Part shown: positions 1-8,958 of the stretch, piece after piece
How the letters are laid out: each line of letters begins with the position of its first letter
Numbering within the stretch: the stretch's first letter is position 1
Source of the DNA: Oligoflexia bacterium
GTDB lineage: Bacteria; Bdellovibrionota; Bacteriovoracia; Bacteriovoracales; Bacteriovoracaceae
Direction: 5' to 3'
Length of the DNA stretch: 64,000 nucleotides
NCBI GenBank assembly: GCA_015231955.1
Contig: JADGAN010000002.1
Coordinates: forward strand, 247,178 to 311,177
Notes under the pieces: model-generated
Database searches by the model: none
What the model was told of the DNA's origin: nothing
Seen by the model: only the letters and a program-made list of their open reading frames with translations
Program-made: the position numbers and the translations under genes

Positions 1-198
1 AAAATCAACGATTGCAGAGGATGTGATCTCCCCTGACAAGATCACTAGGCCAGTAGTCAGCATCGTCTCACAGGCCACACGTGAGCGAGGATCTTGGGCC
101 AACATTGCATCTAAAACAGCATCACTAATCTGATCCGCCATTTTATCTGGGTGCCCTTCAGTAACCGATTCAGAAGTAAAAATATAATTCCTTGCCAT
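1..198 (-). CDS. metK: S-adenosylmethionine synthetase, N-terminal part (runs off the window edge)
   Basis: Makes S-adenosylmethionine from methionine and ATP in the cytoplasm. Reading the minus strand from the ATG at 196-198 gives about 66 residues beginning [19 protein letters not shown], the hallmark MetK start: the HPDK segment near residue 16 binds substrate, followed by [12 protein letters not shown] clear AGGAGA ribosome site lies at 205-210. The C-terminal four-fifths lies outside the window. SAM feeds speD (15.0-15.8 kb), although the two genes are not linked. No SAM riboswitch fold was recognised in the 126-bp upstream gap. Confidence 0.96.
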   Translation of the reverse strand, partial: MARNYIFTSESVTEGHPDKMADQISDAVLDAMLAQDPRSRVACETMLTTGLVILSGEITSSAIVDF

Positions 199-324
199 TT
201 TCCATCTCCTCAATAAGGTAATGAGTAAAAAGTTATTCCCACCAGTTATTTATTAAAATGTAAAATTCTTATACTATGGCAAAAAAGATTATTCAATCCT
301 TAAATTTGGGCAGACTGGCCAAGT

Positions 325-2337
325 TCAGTTTTTAGGACAAAAATACTTAAAATGTTGGTTATTTCTAAAATAGAAAAAGTCCCCTTTTTCTCTCGAATTC
401 CCTGCTTTCTCTTTCTCCTTGCTCGCTTCTAGGTTTCCATCGAAAAGCAGAGTGCTTCGTTTCCCATTTTTTCCTGTTGCCAGTTCTAGTGTATGATAAA
501 TTTTTCCATCACTTCCACTAAAGGAATCCAAGTAGTCATAATCTTGATCTAGCAGTGCCTGCCAATAAATATCGCTTGCATGCTCCTCAACCATAGGACC
601 CGCCCGAAGTTCAATAGGAGCATAATCTGCCCAGATAGAGGACATATCAATTCTTCCCAGCATAGCATGCCGGGAGAAAAAACGAAGTGCCTTGAAATCG
701 TAACGGGGGTTCTTTAGCATGCTTAAGGCAATTTCTAGATTTCCCCGACGTAGAGTTTTTGCATACTTAGTTGTAAGTGGACAGTAGATTCTCTCTGATA
801 GTGGAATGAAAAAATAGGTAAATGAAAACTCTCCATCTTTGAACAAGAGGTTTAGCCAACGGCTTTGCTCAATTTTTTCCTCTTTATTTCCATTTTCCCC
901 TCCTGCTAGATAGTTGAAAAAAGGATCTTCGGGGGCTATGGAGGTATAAAAAGGAACGTGATATCGATTAATTACCAACTGGACAATATCTTTGCGTTCA
1001 CAGCCGCTCCGATTATCCATACCACCCACTTCATTAAATAAAATAGTTTCTAATGTAAAAAGCGCCTGAATTAGTTCTGGTTGTTTTGACCAAAAACGAT
1101 ACACTTCCCTTTGTTTAACAAAGTTTAAGTCGCGCAAAGTATGCCTTTTTATAGCAATAACCTTTACCAGGTTTGCAAAGGCCTGTTCACTCATTTTAAA
1201 CAAAGGATCTCGTGTGACCTCTTTAGGCAGATCGATACTCTGTCTACTCTTCTGACTGCTCTTTACAAGCCGGTAAGCAAATGCCCATGAATGCAAGTTT
1301 TTGTTTTTCCAATCCTCCATGCGGGCAAGAAGAGTCCTCCCCCTTATTTGTCTTTTCTTTCTCTTTTTTTTCTTTTTTGATGATTCGCTAATGACCACTA
1401 ACCTGTTGTTACTAACAAATGCAGGCAGTACTTTTAAAAGGGAGCTTAGGTCATAGCGAACATCTTCCTCTAAAACACTCCCCTGATGATTTTCAAGTCT
1501 TAAATATAAAGTGCTTAAGAGCGCCCTAATATAACGGTCAGAACTGTTTCCTTTTACCGCTAGGGCACCATCTTCTAGTAATTTTCTTTGAAGAAAAATC
1601 CTATTCCTTTTCTTGATAGACTCAATATCTCTTTTGTTGTTGTAGTTATCATAATTTTTCCTAAGTGCTAAATAGTCCACTGGAAAAACGTAATTTTGCA
1701 TAAATGAAATTTTATCAACCATCTCCTTATAAAGGGTAAATAACTCTTGTAATTTTTTCTTAGATTGCTTTTCCGTCTCTGTTTTTATTTTTTTATCATT
1801 ATCGTTATCGTCTTTAAAGTTATTCAACTGATATTTATAGGATAGCAACTCCTCAAGTAGAGCTTGAATACTTTTTATATTACCGCTTATATCGTACTTG
1901 CTATTTTTCTTTAACTTAGCAATCTCTTGCAAAATCCACCGATGCTTTTTTGAAAACTCAGGAAGACTACTCTCCACCGCCTCATAATCAATCTCTCCCT
2001 TTTTTTCATTCAGCAAAGGGATGCGAACTGCCTCTCCAAAATAACCCCGATAGAGGCCGCGATATCTGCTGACATCTTTAGGGTGACACACCTCCTTAAT
2101 AAACTCTGCATGAACACTCAAATACTCCTCAATCCTTTTTTCTAAAGGAGGTTCCCAATCAATCAAGGCATTATCACTACCTACTAGCGATCTCCCCATT
2201 GTCATATCTGCAGGCATATCCAATTGCTTAGGGCGATCTGCTGCCAAGATATTAGCACATGCCAAAATCACTAAGAATGACAAAGCTAGCATTGATAGGA
2301 TATTACTACGTCTCACTTTTTTGTTTTTTAAGTTCAT
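325..2337 (-). CDS. Secreted protein of unknown function, about 671 aa
   Basis: I do not recognise a family. The preferred start is the ATG at 2337, because it opens a classical signal peptide (basic MNLKNKKVRRSN, then a hydrophobic stretch ending LAADR, probable cleavage after ILAA) and has a GGGAG about 12 bases upstream. An in-frame ATG at 2376 would add 13 residues in front of the signal. With the 2337 start the gene overlaps the mpl stop by 32 bp, implying co-transcription with mpl. The mature protein is lysine-rich and probably helical, with a strongly basic run of about ten Lys/Arg near the middle (encoded around 1345-1385) and a C-terminus rich in charged residues. No catalytic motif or membrane segment is visible beyond the signal. 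Confidence 0.8.
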   Translation of the reverse strand: MNLKNKKVRRSNILSMLALSFLVILACANILAADRPKQLDMPADMTMGRSLVGSDNALIDWEPPLEKRIEEYLSVHAEFIKEVCHPKDVSRYRGLYRGYFGEAVRIPLLNEKKGEIDYEAVESSLPEFSKKHRWILQEIAKLKKNSKYDISGNIKSIQALLEELLSYKYQLNNFKDDNDNDKKIKTETEKQSKKKLQELFTLYKEMVDKISFMQNYVFPVDYLALRKNYDNYNNKRDIESIKKRNRIFLQRKLLEDGALAVKGNSSDRYIRALLSTLYLRLENHQGSVLEEDVRYDLSSLLKVLPAFVSNNRLVVISESSKKKKKRKKRQIRGRTLLARMEDWKNKNLHSWAFAYRLVKSSQKSRQSIDLPKEVTRDPLFKMSEQAFANLVKVIAIKRHTLRDLNFVKQREVYRFWSKQPELIQALFTLETILFNEVGGMDNRSGCERKDIVQLVINRYHVPFYTSIAPEDPFFNYLAGGENGNKEEKIEQSRWLNLLFKDGEFSFTYFFIPLSERIYCPLTTKYAKTLRRGNLEIALSMLKNPRYDFKALRFFSRHAMLGRIDMSSIWADYAPIELRAGPMVEEHASDIYWQALLDQDYDYLDSFSGSDGKIYHTLELATGKNGKRSTLLFDGNLEASKEKEKAGNSREKGDFFYFRNNQHFKYFCPKN

Positions 2338-3793
2338 TGACAAAATCCGACTCCCAAAGTCCAAGGATATTTCCATTACTAAGAATCAAAAAAACTGTCT
2401 CTTCTCTTGTAAATTTGGCCACCATGCTATCAATATTTTCACGTAACTCCTGTAAGGAGTGTGCTTGTAAGCTATGAATGCCTTTTTGCTCGATAAAAGT
2501 TGCAATTTTTTTACAATCGATACTTTGAGTGTTTTGCACTGTACTTGCTTTATTGGGAACCACCAAGATCGCCGCATCCGCCTTTAGCAGAGATTGTGCA
2601 AACTCATTCTCAAACAATGAACTTCTCGCAGTTGCAGACATAGGCGCAAATACCACAACCAGCTTACAGAGGGGATAGCTAATCTTAATATTTTCGATAG
2701 TAAGCTCTACAGCAGTTGGATGATGGGCGAAATCATCTATAACCAATTTATTATGATAATACCCTCGAATCTCTTGCCTACGTTTCACCATCCTTAGATC
2801 TAAAAGCGCACTAGCAATCTGCTCTGATGTATATCCTTGAGAGTATGCAAACAAAATAACCGAGGTCAAATTAAGAATGTTTTGCGGTCCCACAATATTT
2901 GTTGCAAATTCCTGCTCTTGATCTCCCAAACGCACACAAAACTTTGTGCCGGAAGGACCGGAGCTAACTATTTTGGGGTATCGCTCTCCATAATAAATCT
3001 TATTAACGTCTTCTCGCGCAAATCCCATGACTTTCTTTATTGAGCTATACTCAGAAGAAGCAATGATCGTCTCTGGAATGGTAGGCATTAACCTTATAAA
3101 CTCTTTTTCAATAGCTTCCACACTTGAAAAGATATCAGCATGGTCAAACTCAAGTGAAGTCAAAACTAAATGATCGATGCAGTAAAAATGAAATTTCGAC
3201 TGTTTATGAAAATAACCACTATCATACTCATCCGACTCTATAAAAAAGTAGCTCCCATCTCCAAGCTCTGCAGAATTCCTATCTGGAATCACTCCTCCAA
3301 TCAAATAACCAGGTCGCATCCCCAGCTTTTCAAACACCTGTACCATAAAATAGGTGGTTGTTGTCTTCCCATGCGTCCCTGCAATTCCCACCACATTTTG
3401 GTCTTTGAGCACTAAGGCCCCTAAAGCAGCAGGAAAGGAGGTGTAAGGCACTCCCAAATTCTCAATCCGCTTGGCATGCTCGCTATTTCTGGCCACCACA
3501 TTGCCAACAATAATTAAATCGAAGGTGGCCAAATACTCATCTTTCACTTCACTAAGAGCAAAGCACTTGATCCCCGACTCCTTTAAGTAATAACTTACCG
3601 GGGGATAGTACTCTATATCTCCTCCCTCAACACAAAATCCTTGCTCTTTTAATAGAGTAGCGGCACTGCCCATGCCAGTACCACAGATACGATAAAAAAA
3701 TACTCTTTTGCTTTGTGAACTTTTTGAACTCGATGAAAACAAATTAACCAAGTCATCAAATGCTAGCGCACCCCGGCCCATCTTCACTCCCAA
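2306..3793 (-). CDS. mpl: UDP-N-acetylmuramate:L-Ala-gamma-D-Glu-meso-DAP ligase
   Basis: Cytoplasmic Mur-family ligase that recycles peptidoglycan by attaching the recovered tripeptide L-Ala-gamma-D-Glu-mDAP to UDP-MurNAc. At 495 aa it is slightly longer than E. coli Mpl because of an N-terminal extension. Visible motifs: Rossmann start ICGTGMGSAATLLKEQG (residues 36-52), ATP loop GIAGTHGKTTTT (about 136-147), the carbamyl-lysine/metal region with ESDEYDSGYF, and the LTSLEFDHADIF segment typical of Mpl rather than MurC. The C-terminal Mur domain carries VIDDFAHHPTAV. It is followed by an overlapping secreted protein and preceded by a beta-lactamase-fold hydrolase. Confidence 0.94.
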   Translation of the reverse strand: MGVKMGRGALAFDDLVNLFSSSSKSSQSKRVFFYRICGTGMGSAATLLKEQGFCVEGGDIEYYPPVSYYLKESGIKCFALSEVKDEYLATFDLIIVGNVVARNSEHAKRIENLGVPYTSFPAALGALVLKDQNVVGIAGTHGKTTTTYFMVQVFEKLGMRPGYLIGGVIPDRNSAELGDGSYFFIESDEYDSGYFHKQSKFHFYCIDHLVLTSLEFDHADIFSSVEAIEKEFIRLMPTIPETIIASSEYSSIKKVMGFAREDVNKIYYGERYPKIVSSGPSGTKFCVRLGDQEQEFATNIVGPQNILNLTSVILFAYSQGYTSEQIASALLDLRMVKRRQEIRGYYHNKLVIDDFAHHPTAVELTIENIKISYPLCKLVVVFAPMSATARSSLFENEFAQSLLKADAAILVVPNKASTVQNTQSIDCKKIATFIEQKGIHSLQAHSLQELRENIDSMVAKFTREETVFLILSNGNILGLWESDFVNELKKQKSET

Positions 3794-3865
3794 CTTCCAG
3801 CTAGTTTAAGAAAAATATAGCTTTTTTATTATATTAACTGGCAGTCAAAAGATAAAGAAAGTATA

Positions 3866-4768
3866 TCACAATATCTTTTCTCCTTGCTCCCACAAGTAGC
3901 GCCCAATTTCCCGACGAATTTGATTTAATCCACTACGGTCATGGCAAAATCTCTTGGTGGCATTGGTTAGAAGAACAAAACCAAAACGCTTTTCTAAATC
4001 AAACCAGCAACTAGTTCCAGTAAAACCAAGATGCCCAAAGGTCTTTACCGTAGCGCCAACGCCGGCCAAGCTGCTCTTGGGATCTTGCACCCGATCCCAC
4101 CCGGCAACAAAGCGGCCACTGCTTAACCTCTCTTGCTCTAAAACGGAAAACAGATGATATTGCTCGTGTAACCAAAGCAATACCTTACAGAGTGAACTAC
4201 ACGTTGCAAACAACCCGGCATGAGAGCAGAACTCCCCAAGAACAAAGGCATTGTCATCATTGACGACACCACAAATCTCTTTTCCCGCACGCTCACCTGT
4301 CGCTGCACACTTTACATGTAAAGGGAGCTCTTTCCAAAACACCAGACCGTTGCGCTCCAGTTGCAATAAATCGCTACACAGCTCCCTATACGATTTTCCA
4401 AGGATACGCTCCACCTCTAACATCAATCGAAGTGCAGAATAGTCAGAGTATAAGTCGTGTGCCAACTGTACATTATAAGAAAATAAATCCTCGCGCCAAC
4501 TCCCCTTATTTAAGCGTCCCCCCGCAGGAAGACCACCACAGTGATTTAGCAATAACTTAAGCTTTGGGTGCTCTTTAAAAATTTCAGGATATTTTAAAAA
4601 GATAAGACCATTGGTTAATGGTTTAGTGATACTTGCCAGATCGAAGAAAATCTCCTCACCGTTGGCTTCGATGAGACCTCTTTTATGGATGTACTCAAAA
4701 CTCTTAAAAGCACTTAAGGAGAAGTCAATCACGCCGACACTCATTGTATCGAAGTGTTGACCCCTCAT
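3866..4768 (-). CDS. Beta-lactamase-fold serine hydrolase (class C / PBP4*-like)
   Basis: Member of the beta-lactamase-related serine hydrolases (esterase, D-peptidase or muropeptide-type amidase). The active-site motif SxxK is seen as ASITKPL near residue 47. The Tyr motif appears as YSDYSA (Asp in place of the usual Asn), and the C-terminal HLGFTGTSCW matches the H-T-G-like motif region of the class C group. No signal peptide is visible, so a cytoplasmic location is likely. At 300 aa it is short for the family. It sits just upstream of mpl on the same strand; some relatives act in MurNAc-peptide recycling, so a recycling role is plausible but inferred. A second ATG eight codons downstream is an alternative start. 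Confidence 0.82.
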   Translation of the reverse strand: MRGQHFDTMSVGVIDFSLSAFKSFEYIHKRGLIEANGEEIFFDLASITKPLTNGLIFLKYPEIFKEHPKLKLLLNHCGGLPAGGRLNKGSWREDLFSYNVQLAHDLYSDYSALRLMLEVERILGKSYRELCSDLLQLERNGLVFWKELPLHVKCAATGERAGKEICGVVNDDNAFVLGEFCSHAGLFATCSSLCKVLLWLHEQYHLFSVLEQERLSSGRFVAGWDRVQDPKSSLAGVGATVKTFGHLGFTGTSCWFDLEKRFGFVLLTNATKRFCHDRSGLNQIRREIGRYLWEQGEKIL

Positions 4769-4800
4769 TAAGTTACTGATGAAGTCTCTTAGTAATTCTA

Positions 4801-7473
4801 TTACTTCTTATCCTTGTCAGCAAGTGCGGCCTGAGCAGCAGCAAGTCTTGCGATTGGTACTCTAAAAGGAGAACAACTTACATAATCGAGTCCAATTGTG
4901 TGGCAGAAGTTAATCGATTTAGGATCGCCACCATGCTCACCGCAAATTCCGATGTGAATTTTGCTGTTTGCTTTCTTGCCTTCGGTTACAGTGTGTTTCA
5001 TCAAGAAACCAACACCACTCTCATCGATGCTGACGAATGGATCGCACTCCCAAATCCCTTTCTCAACATAAACTGGAAGGAATTTTCCAGAGTCATCTCT
5101 TGAAATTCCCATCGTAGTTTGAGTAAGGTCATTGGTTCCAAAAGAGAAGAAGTCTGCAATCGGTGCAATTTCAGGAGAAGTGATTGCAGCACGTGGGATC
5201 TCAATCATAGTTCCCACTTTATAAGGAATGCTCTTCCCTTTCTCTTTAAAGACAGCAGCGGCCACATCTTCAACATCTTTTCGTAGCATTTCCAATTCTT
5301 TCTTGCCAAGTACGAGTGGAATCATGATCTCTGGATGAACTTCACCACCCTCTTTGGTCACGAGCAAAGCAGCTTCAATGATCGCGCGCGCTTGCATTTT
5401 ATAAATTTCAGGATAAGTAATCGCCAAGCGGCAACCACGATGTCCTAACATAGGGTTAAACTCGAAGAGTGCTTGATTACGCTTTTCTACCTCTTGCATA
5501 GAGATCTTTAGTGATTTTGAAAGCTCTTGCTTATCGTGTTCCTCATGAGGTAGGAACTCATGAAGAGGTGGATCAAGCAGACGAATGTTTACTGGTCGTC
5601 CCTTCATCGCTCTAAAGATTCCAGCAAAGTCATCTCTTTGGAATGGAAGCAGCTTATCTAGGGCCTTCTCACGATCAGCAGTATTGTCTGCAAAAATCAT
5701 TTCACGAACTGCTAAAATTCTGTCAGCAGCAAAGAACATATGTTCTGTACGGCAAAGACCAATACCCTCGGCACCAAAGTTTACTGCAACTTCAGCATCG
5801 TGTGGGGTATCAGCATTGGTACGAATTCGAAGCTTACGTGTTTCATCGGCCCACTTCATAAATTTTGCAAAATCATCGGTGATGCCGGCCTCAATGGTTG
5901 GAATTTTTCCTTCCATAATTTCGCCTGTAGCACCATCCAAACTCAAAAAATCACCTTCTTTATAGGTTTTGTTTCCAATCGTTGCGGTCTTTCCTTTATA
6001 ATCAACACTAAGAGCACTACAACCGGCAACACAAGGTTTACCCATACCACGAGCAACAACGGCCGCATGAGAGGTCATACCACCACGAGCGGTAAGAATA
6101 CCTTCTGCAGCAACCATTCCTGCTAAATCTTCAGGGCTGGTCTCAATTCTTACAAGAAGGGCCTTCTCTTTGTTTGCTTTGGTTTCAAGGGCCTTGTCAG
6201 GAGTTAAACAGATTCGTCCTACGGCCGCACCTGGAGAGGCAGGAAGACCTTTACCAAGTACAACTCTCTTTGCTTTCGGATCAAGACGTGGGTGAAGCAG
6301 TTGGTTTAGATCTTCTGGTTTCACGCGCATTACAGCTTCATTGGTGGTTAGTAATTTTTCATTTACTAAATCTACTGCAATCTTTAAAGCAGCAAAAGCA
6401 GTTCTCTTGCCGTTACGACATTGAAGCATATAAAGTTTATTTTTCTCAATCGTAAACTCGATATCTTGCATATCTTTATAGTGATGCTCAAGCTTATCAC
6501 AAATTGCAATCAATTCAGCATAAGCTTTAGGCATGATATCTTTTAAACTTTTTTGATCACGGTTGGTATCGTTACGGTTATTATCATCGATTGGACCTGG
6601 AGTACGAATACCGGCCACCACATCTTCACCTTGTGCATTGACAAGATACTCACCATAAAGAGCTTTCTCACCATTGGATGGGTTTCTTGTAAAGCAAACA
6701 CCGGTAGCACAATCTTCACCCATGTTACCAAAAACCATTGATTGCACGTTTACAGCTGTTCCCCAATCGTGGGAATAGCCATAAAGGTTTCTATAAGTAA
6801 GAGCGCGATCATTATTCCAAGAATTGAAAACAGCACCAATGGAGTGCCACAACTGCTCATGTGGATCTTGTGGGAAAGCATGGCCTTTTTCTTTTTCTAC
6901 AATTTTCTTGTAAATAGATACCAATTTTTTTAGATCCTCTGCTGTAAGATCGGTATCGTTATGGGTGCCTTTGCTCTTTTTCATCGACTCTAACTCATGC
7001 TCTAATAGCTCCATATTGAGTTCAAGCACAACGTTTGAAAACATTTGAATGAAACGGCGATAAGAGTCCCATGCAAAACGCTCATTATTGGTTTGTCTTG
7101 CAACCGCTTCAACAGTCTTATCGTTCATCCCTAGGTTCAACACTGTATCCATCATACCAGGCATAGAAACGCGTGCGCCGGAACGAACAGAGAAGAGGAG
7201 CGGATTCTTGTCATCCCCAAATTTTTTACCTAGATGTGTTTCAATATTACGAAGCTCCGTTAAAACCTGCTCACGAATCTCAGGAGAGATTTGTCTTCCT
7301 TGCTTATAAAAGTCAAGACAAGCTTCTGTTGAAATTGTTATCCCACAAGGGACTGGCAGTCCTAGTGCGGCCATCTCTGCCAAGTTAGCGCCTTTGCCGC
7401 CTAAAAGATTTTTTTGATCTCGGTTACCATCTGTCCGATTTTGGACATTAAAAACATAAACCCACTTTTTCAT
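4801..7473 (-). CDS. ppdK: Pyruvate, phosphate dikinase
   Basis: Interconverts pyruvate + ATP + Pi and phosphoenolpyruvate + AMP + PPi, allowing reversible flow at the bottom of glycolysis. At 890 aa it is full length. Domains in order: N-terminal nucleotide-binding domain (GGKGANLAEMA near residue 27 and RSGARVSMPGMMDT), the phosphohistidine domain with GGMTSHAAVVARGMGKPC in the middle (catalytic His after TS), and the C-terminal PEP-binding barrel ending in CGEHGGDP with the catalytic Cys. A strong GGAGG ribosome site lies at 7484-7488. Transcribed alone or with glyQS upstream (120-bp gap). With class I aldolase at 61.7 kb it suggests gluconeogenic ability. Confidence 0.97.
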   Translation of the reverse strand: MKKWVYVFNVQNRTDGNRDQKNLLGGKGANLAEMAALGLPVPCGITISTEACLDFYKQGRQISPEIREQVLTELRNIETHLGKKFGDDKNPLLFSVRSGARVSMPGMMDTVLNLGMNDKTVEAVARQTNNERFAWDSYRRFIQMFSNVVLELNMELLEHELESMKKSKGTHNDTDLTAEDLKKLVSIYKKIVEKEKGHAFPQDPHEQLWHSIGAVFNSWNNDRALTYRNLYGYSHDWGTAVNVQSMVFGNMGEDCATGVCFTRNPSNGEKALYGEYLVNAQGEDVVAGIRTPGPIDDNNRNDTNRDQKSLKDIMPKAYAELIAICDKLEHHYKDMQDIEFTIEKNKLYMLQCRNGKRTAFAALKIAVDLVNEKLLTTNEAVMRVKPEDLNQLLHPRLDPKAKRVVLGKGLPASPGAAVGRICLTPDKALETKANKEKALLVRIETSPEDLAGMVAAEGILTARGGMTSHAAVVARGMGKPCVAGCSALSVDYKGKTATIGNKTYKEGDFLSLDGATGEIMEGKIPTIEAGITDDFAKFMKWADETRKLRIRTNADTPHDAEVAVNFGAEGIGLCRTEHMFFAADRILAVREMIFADNTADREKALDKLLPFQRDDFAGIFRAMKGRPVNIRLLDPPLHEFLPHEEHDKQELSKSLKISMQEVEKRNQALFEFNPMLGHRGCRLAITYPEIYKMQARAIIEAALLVTKEGGEVHPEIMIPLVLGKKELEMLRKDVEDVAAAVFKEKGKSIPYKVGTMIEIPRAAITSPEIAPIADFFSFGTNDLTQTTMGISRDDSGKFLPVYVEKGIWECDPFVSIDESGVGFLMKHTVTEGKKANSKIHIGICGEHGGDPKSINFCHTIGLDYVSCSPFRVPIARLAAAQAALADKDKK

Positions 7474-7544
7474 CGTAAAAAAACCTCCGATTGGAAATAA
7501 AACGGAAAAGAAAAATATTTGGAATGAAAATTCCTATCTCTATT

Positions 7545-7550
7545 ATTTTA
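7545..7550 (-). promoter_or_regulatory. Possible -10 element upstream of ppdK
   Basis: In the 120-bp gap between glyQS and ppdK the minus strand reads CTGTTAAAATAATAG, containing a TAAAAT hexamer close to the sigma-70 -10 consensus, about 70 bases before the ppdK ATG. No convincing -35 box is present at the right distance, so this is only a suggestion that ppdK has its own promoter. Confidence 0.25.
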
Positions 7551-7593
7551 ACAGAGTTTTTGATAGTTTTCGATCGAAGTTGTACTTTTTTTA

Positions 7594-8907
7594 TTACAGA
7601 TTGTCTTTTAAAAAATTATCAATTTGATCAATCGCTACTCGCTCTTGTTTCATACTATCGCGGTCGCGGATGGTAATTTTGTGATCGGTGAGTGAGTCGT
7701 AATCAATAGTCGCACAATAAGGAGTACCAATCTCATCTTGTCTCCTATAACGCTTGCCAATCGAACCTGAAGTATCATACTCAGATTTTACGCTCTTCTG
7801 AATCTCTTGATAGATCTTATCGGCCACGGCCTCAAGCTCTGGCTTTTTCATCAGAGGCAATACCGCCATCTTAATCGGCGCAATCTTCTTATGAAAGCGC
7901 ATCACCACGCGCTCTTGCAGAGGATCACCAGGAAACTCCACTCGATAAGCATCACACATCACCGCAAGCACGCTGCGATCACACCCTGCCGAAGTCTCCA
8001 CCACATAGGGAATAAACTTTTTATTGCCATCACTTTGATCAACGTACTGCAAGTTCTTTTTCGAATACTCTTGATGCCGTCGTAGATCAAAATCGGTACG
8101 CGAGTGGATCCCCTCCATCTCCTCCCAGCCTCCTGGGAATTCGTACTCAATATCCACCGCATGATCAGCATAGTGTGCTAACTTCTCGTGCACCAAATAG
8201 CGAAGTTTCTCTTTTCGTATGCCATTCTCTAAATGCCACTTCATTCGCAGCTCTTTCCACGCCTCGAAGTGCGTAAGCTGAGTTCCTGGCGCAACAAAAT
8301 ATTGCATCTCCATCTGCTCAAACTCTCTCAAGCGAAAAATAAAATTGCCCGGAGTGATCTCATTCCTAAAGGCCTTTCCGATTTGAGCAATTCCAAAAGG
8401 CAGTTTTTGCCGCATAGTCCCCTGCACATTCAAAAAGTTTACAAAAATCCCTTGAGCAGTTTCAGGACGTAAATAAACAACTGCAGAGCTATCTTCAACC
8501 GCTCCCACTTGTGTTTTAAACATAAGATTAAAGTTTCTCGCCTCCGTAAACTCACCCTTTGTTCCACACACAGGACAAGCGGCAGTAAGATCGACTTTAT
8601 CTGCACGAAAGCGAGACTTACATTTTTTACAGTCCACCATCGGATCAAAAAAGTTTTCGACGTGCCCGGAAGCCTCCCATACTGTCGCATTCATCAAAAT
8701 TGAAGCATCGATACCTTCAATATCACTCCTATAAGTCATCGACTTCCACCAACGTTCTTTTACGTTATTTTTAAGTTCTATACCTAGCGGACCATAATCC
8801 CAACATCCTCCGAGTCCCCCATAAATTTCAGAACTTTGAAATAAAAAACCTCTTCGCTTCGCCATCGACGCCAAATCATTTAGTGAAGCTAAATTTTTCT
8901 CAGACAT
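7594..8907 (-). CDS. glyQS: Glycyl-tRNA synthetase, homodimeric type
   Basis: Class II aminoacyl-tRNA synthetase charging tRNA-Gly, of the alpha2 type rather than the alpha2beta2 type common in other proteobacteria. N-terminal SLNDLASMAKRRGFLFQSSE and GGCWDYGPLGIELKNN (motif 1 region), a zinc-knuckle-like CKKCKSRFRADK...CPVCGTKG around residues 93-120, motif 2 with FRNEITPGNFIFRLREFEQ, and motif 3 with ETSAGCDRSVLAV are all visible. The C-terminal anticodon-binding domain ends after DRDSMKQERVAIDQI. At 437 aa it is a little short for the type but has every core motif. Confidence 0.96.
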   Translation of the reverse strand: MSEKNLASLNDLASMAKRRGFLFQSSEIYGGLGGCWDYGPLGIELKNNVKERWWKSMTYRSDIEGIDASILMNATVWEASGHVENFFDPMVDCKKCKSRFRADKVDLTAACPVCGTKGEFTEARNFNLMFKTQVGAVEDSSAVVYLRPETAQGIFVNFLNVQGTMRQKLPFGIAQIGKAFRNEITPGNFIFRLREFEQMEMQYFVAPGTQLTHFEAWKELRMKWHLENGIRKEKLRYLVHEKLAHYADHAVDIEYEFPGGWEEMEGIHSRTDFDLRRHQEYSKKNLQYVDQSDGNKKFIPYVVETSAGCDRSVLAVMCDAYRVEFPGDPLQERVVMRFHKKIAPIKMAVLPLMKKPELEAVADKIYQEIQKSVKSEYDTSGSIGKRYRRQDEIGTPYCATIDYDSLTDHKITIRDRDSMKQERVAIDQIDNFLKDNL

Positions 8908-8958
8908 GCCAGCGCTCTCCTTTTCATTTGTTAATGAAGGCCGATGATATAATTACTC

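Noticed and set aside
199..324. SAM riboswitch before metK
   Set aside because: The gap is AT-rich and short, with no conserved riboswitch core or terminator seen.
5585..7388. Antisense frames over ppdK, up to 128 codons
   Set aside because: Shadows of a well-conserved gene with strong codon bias.
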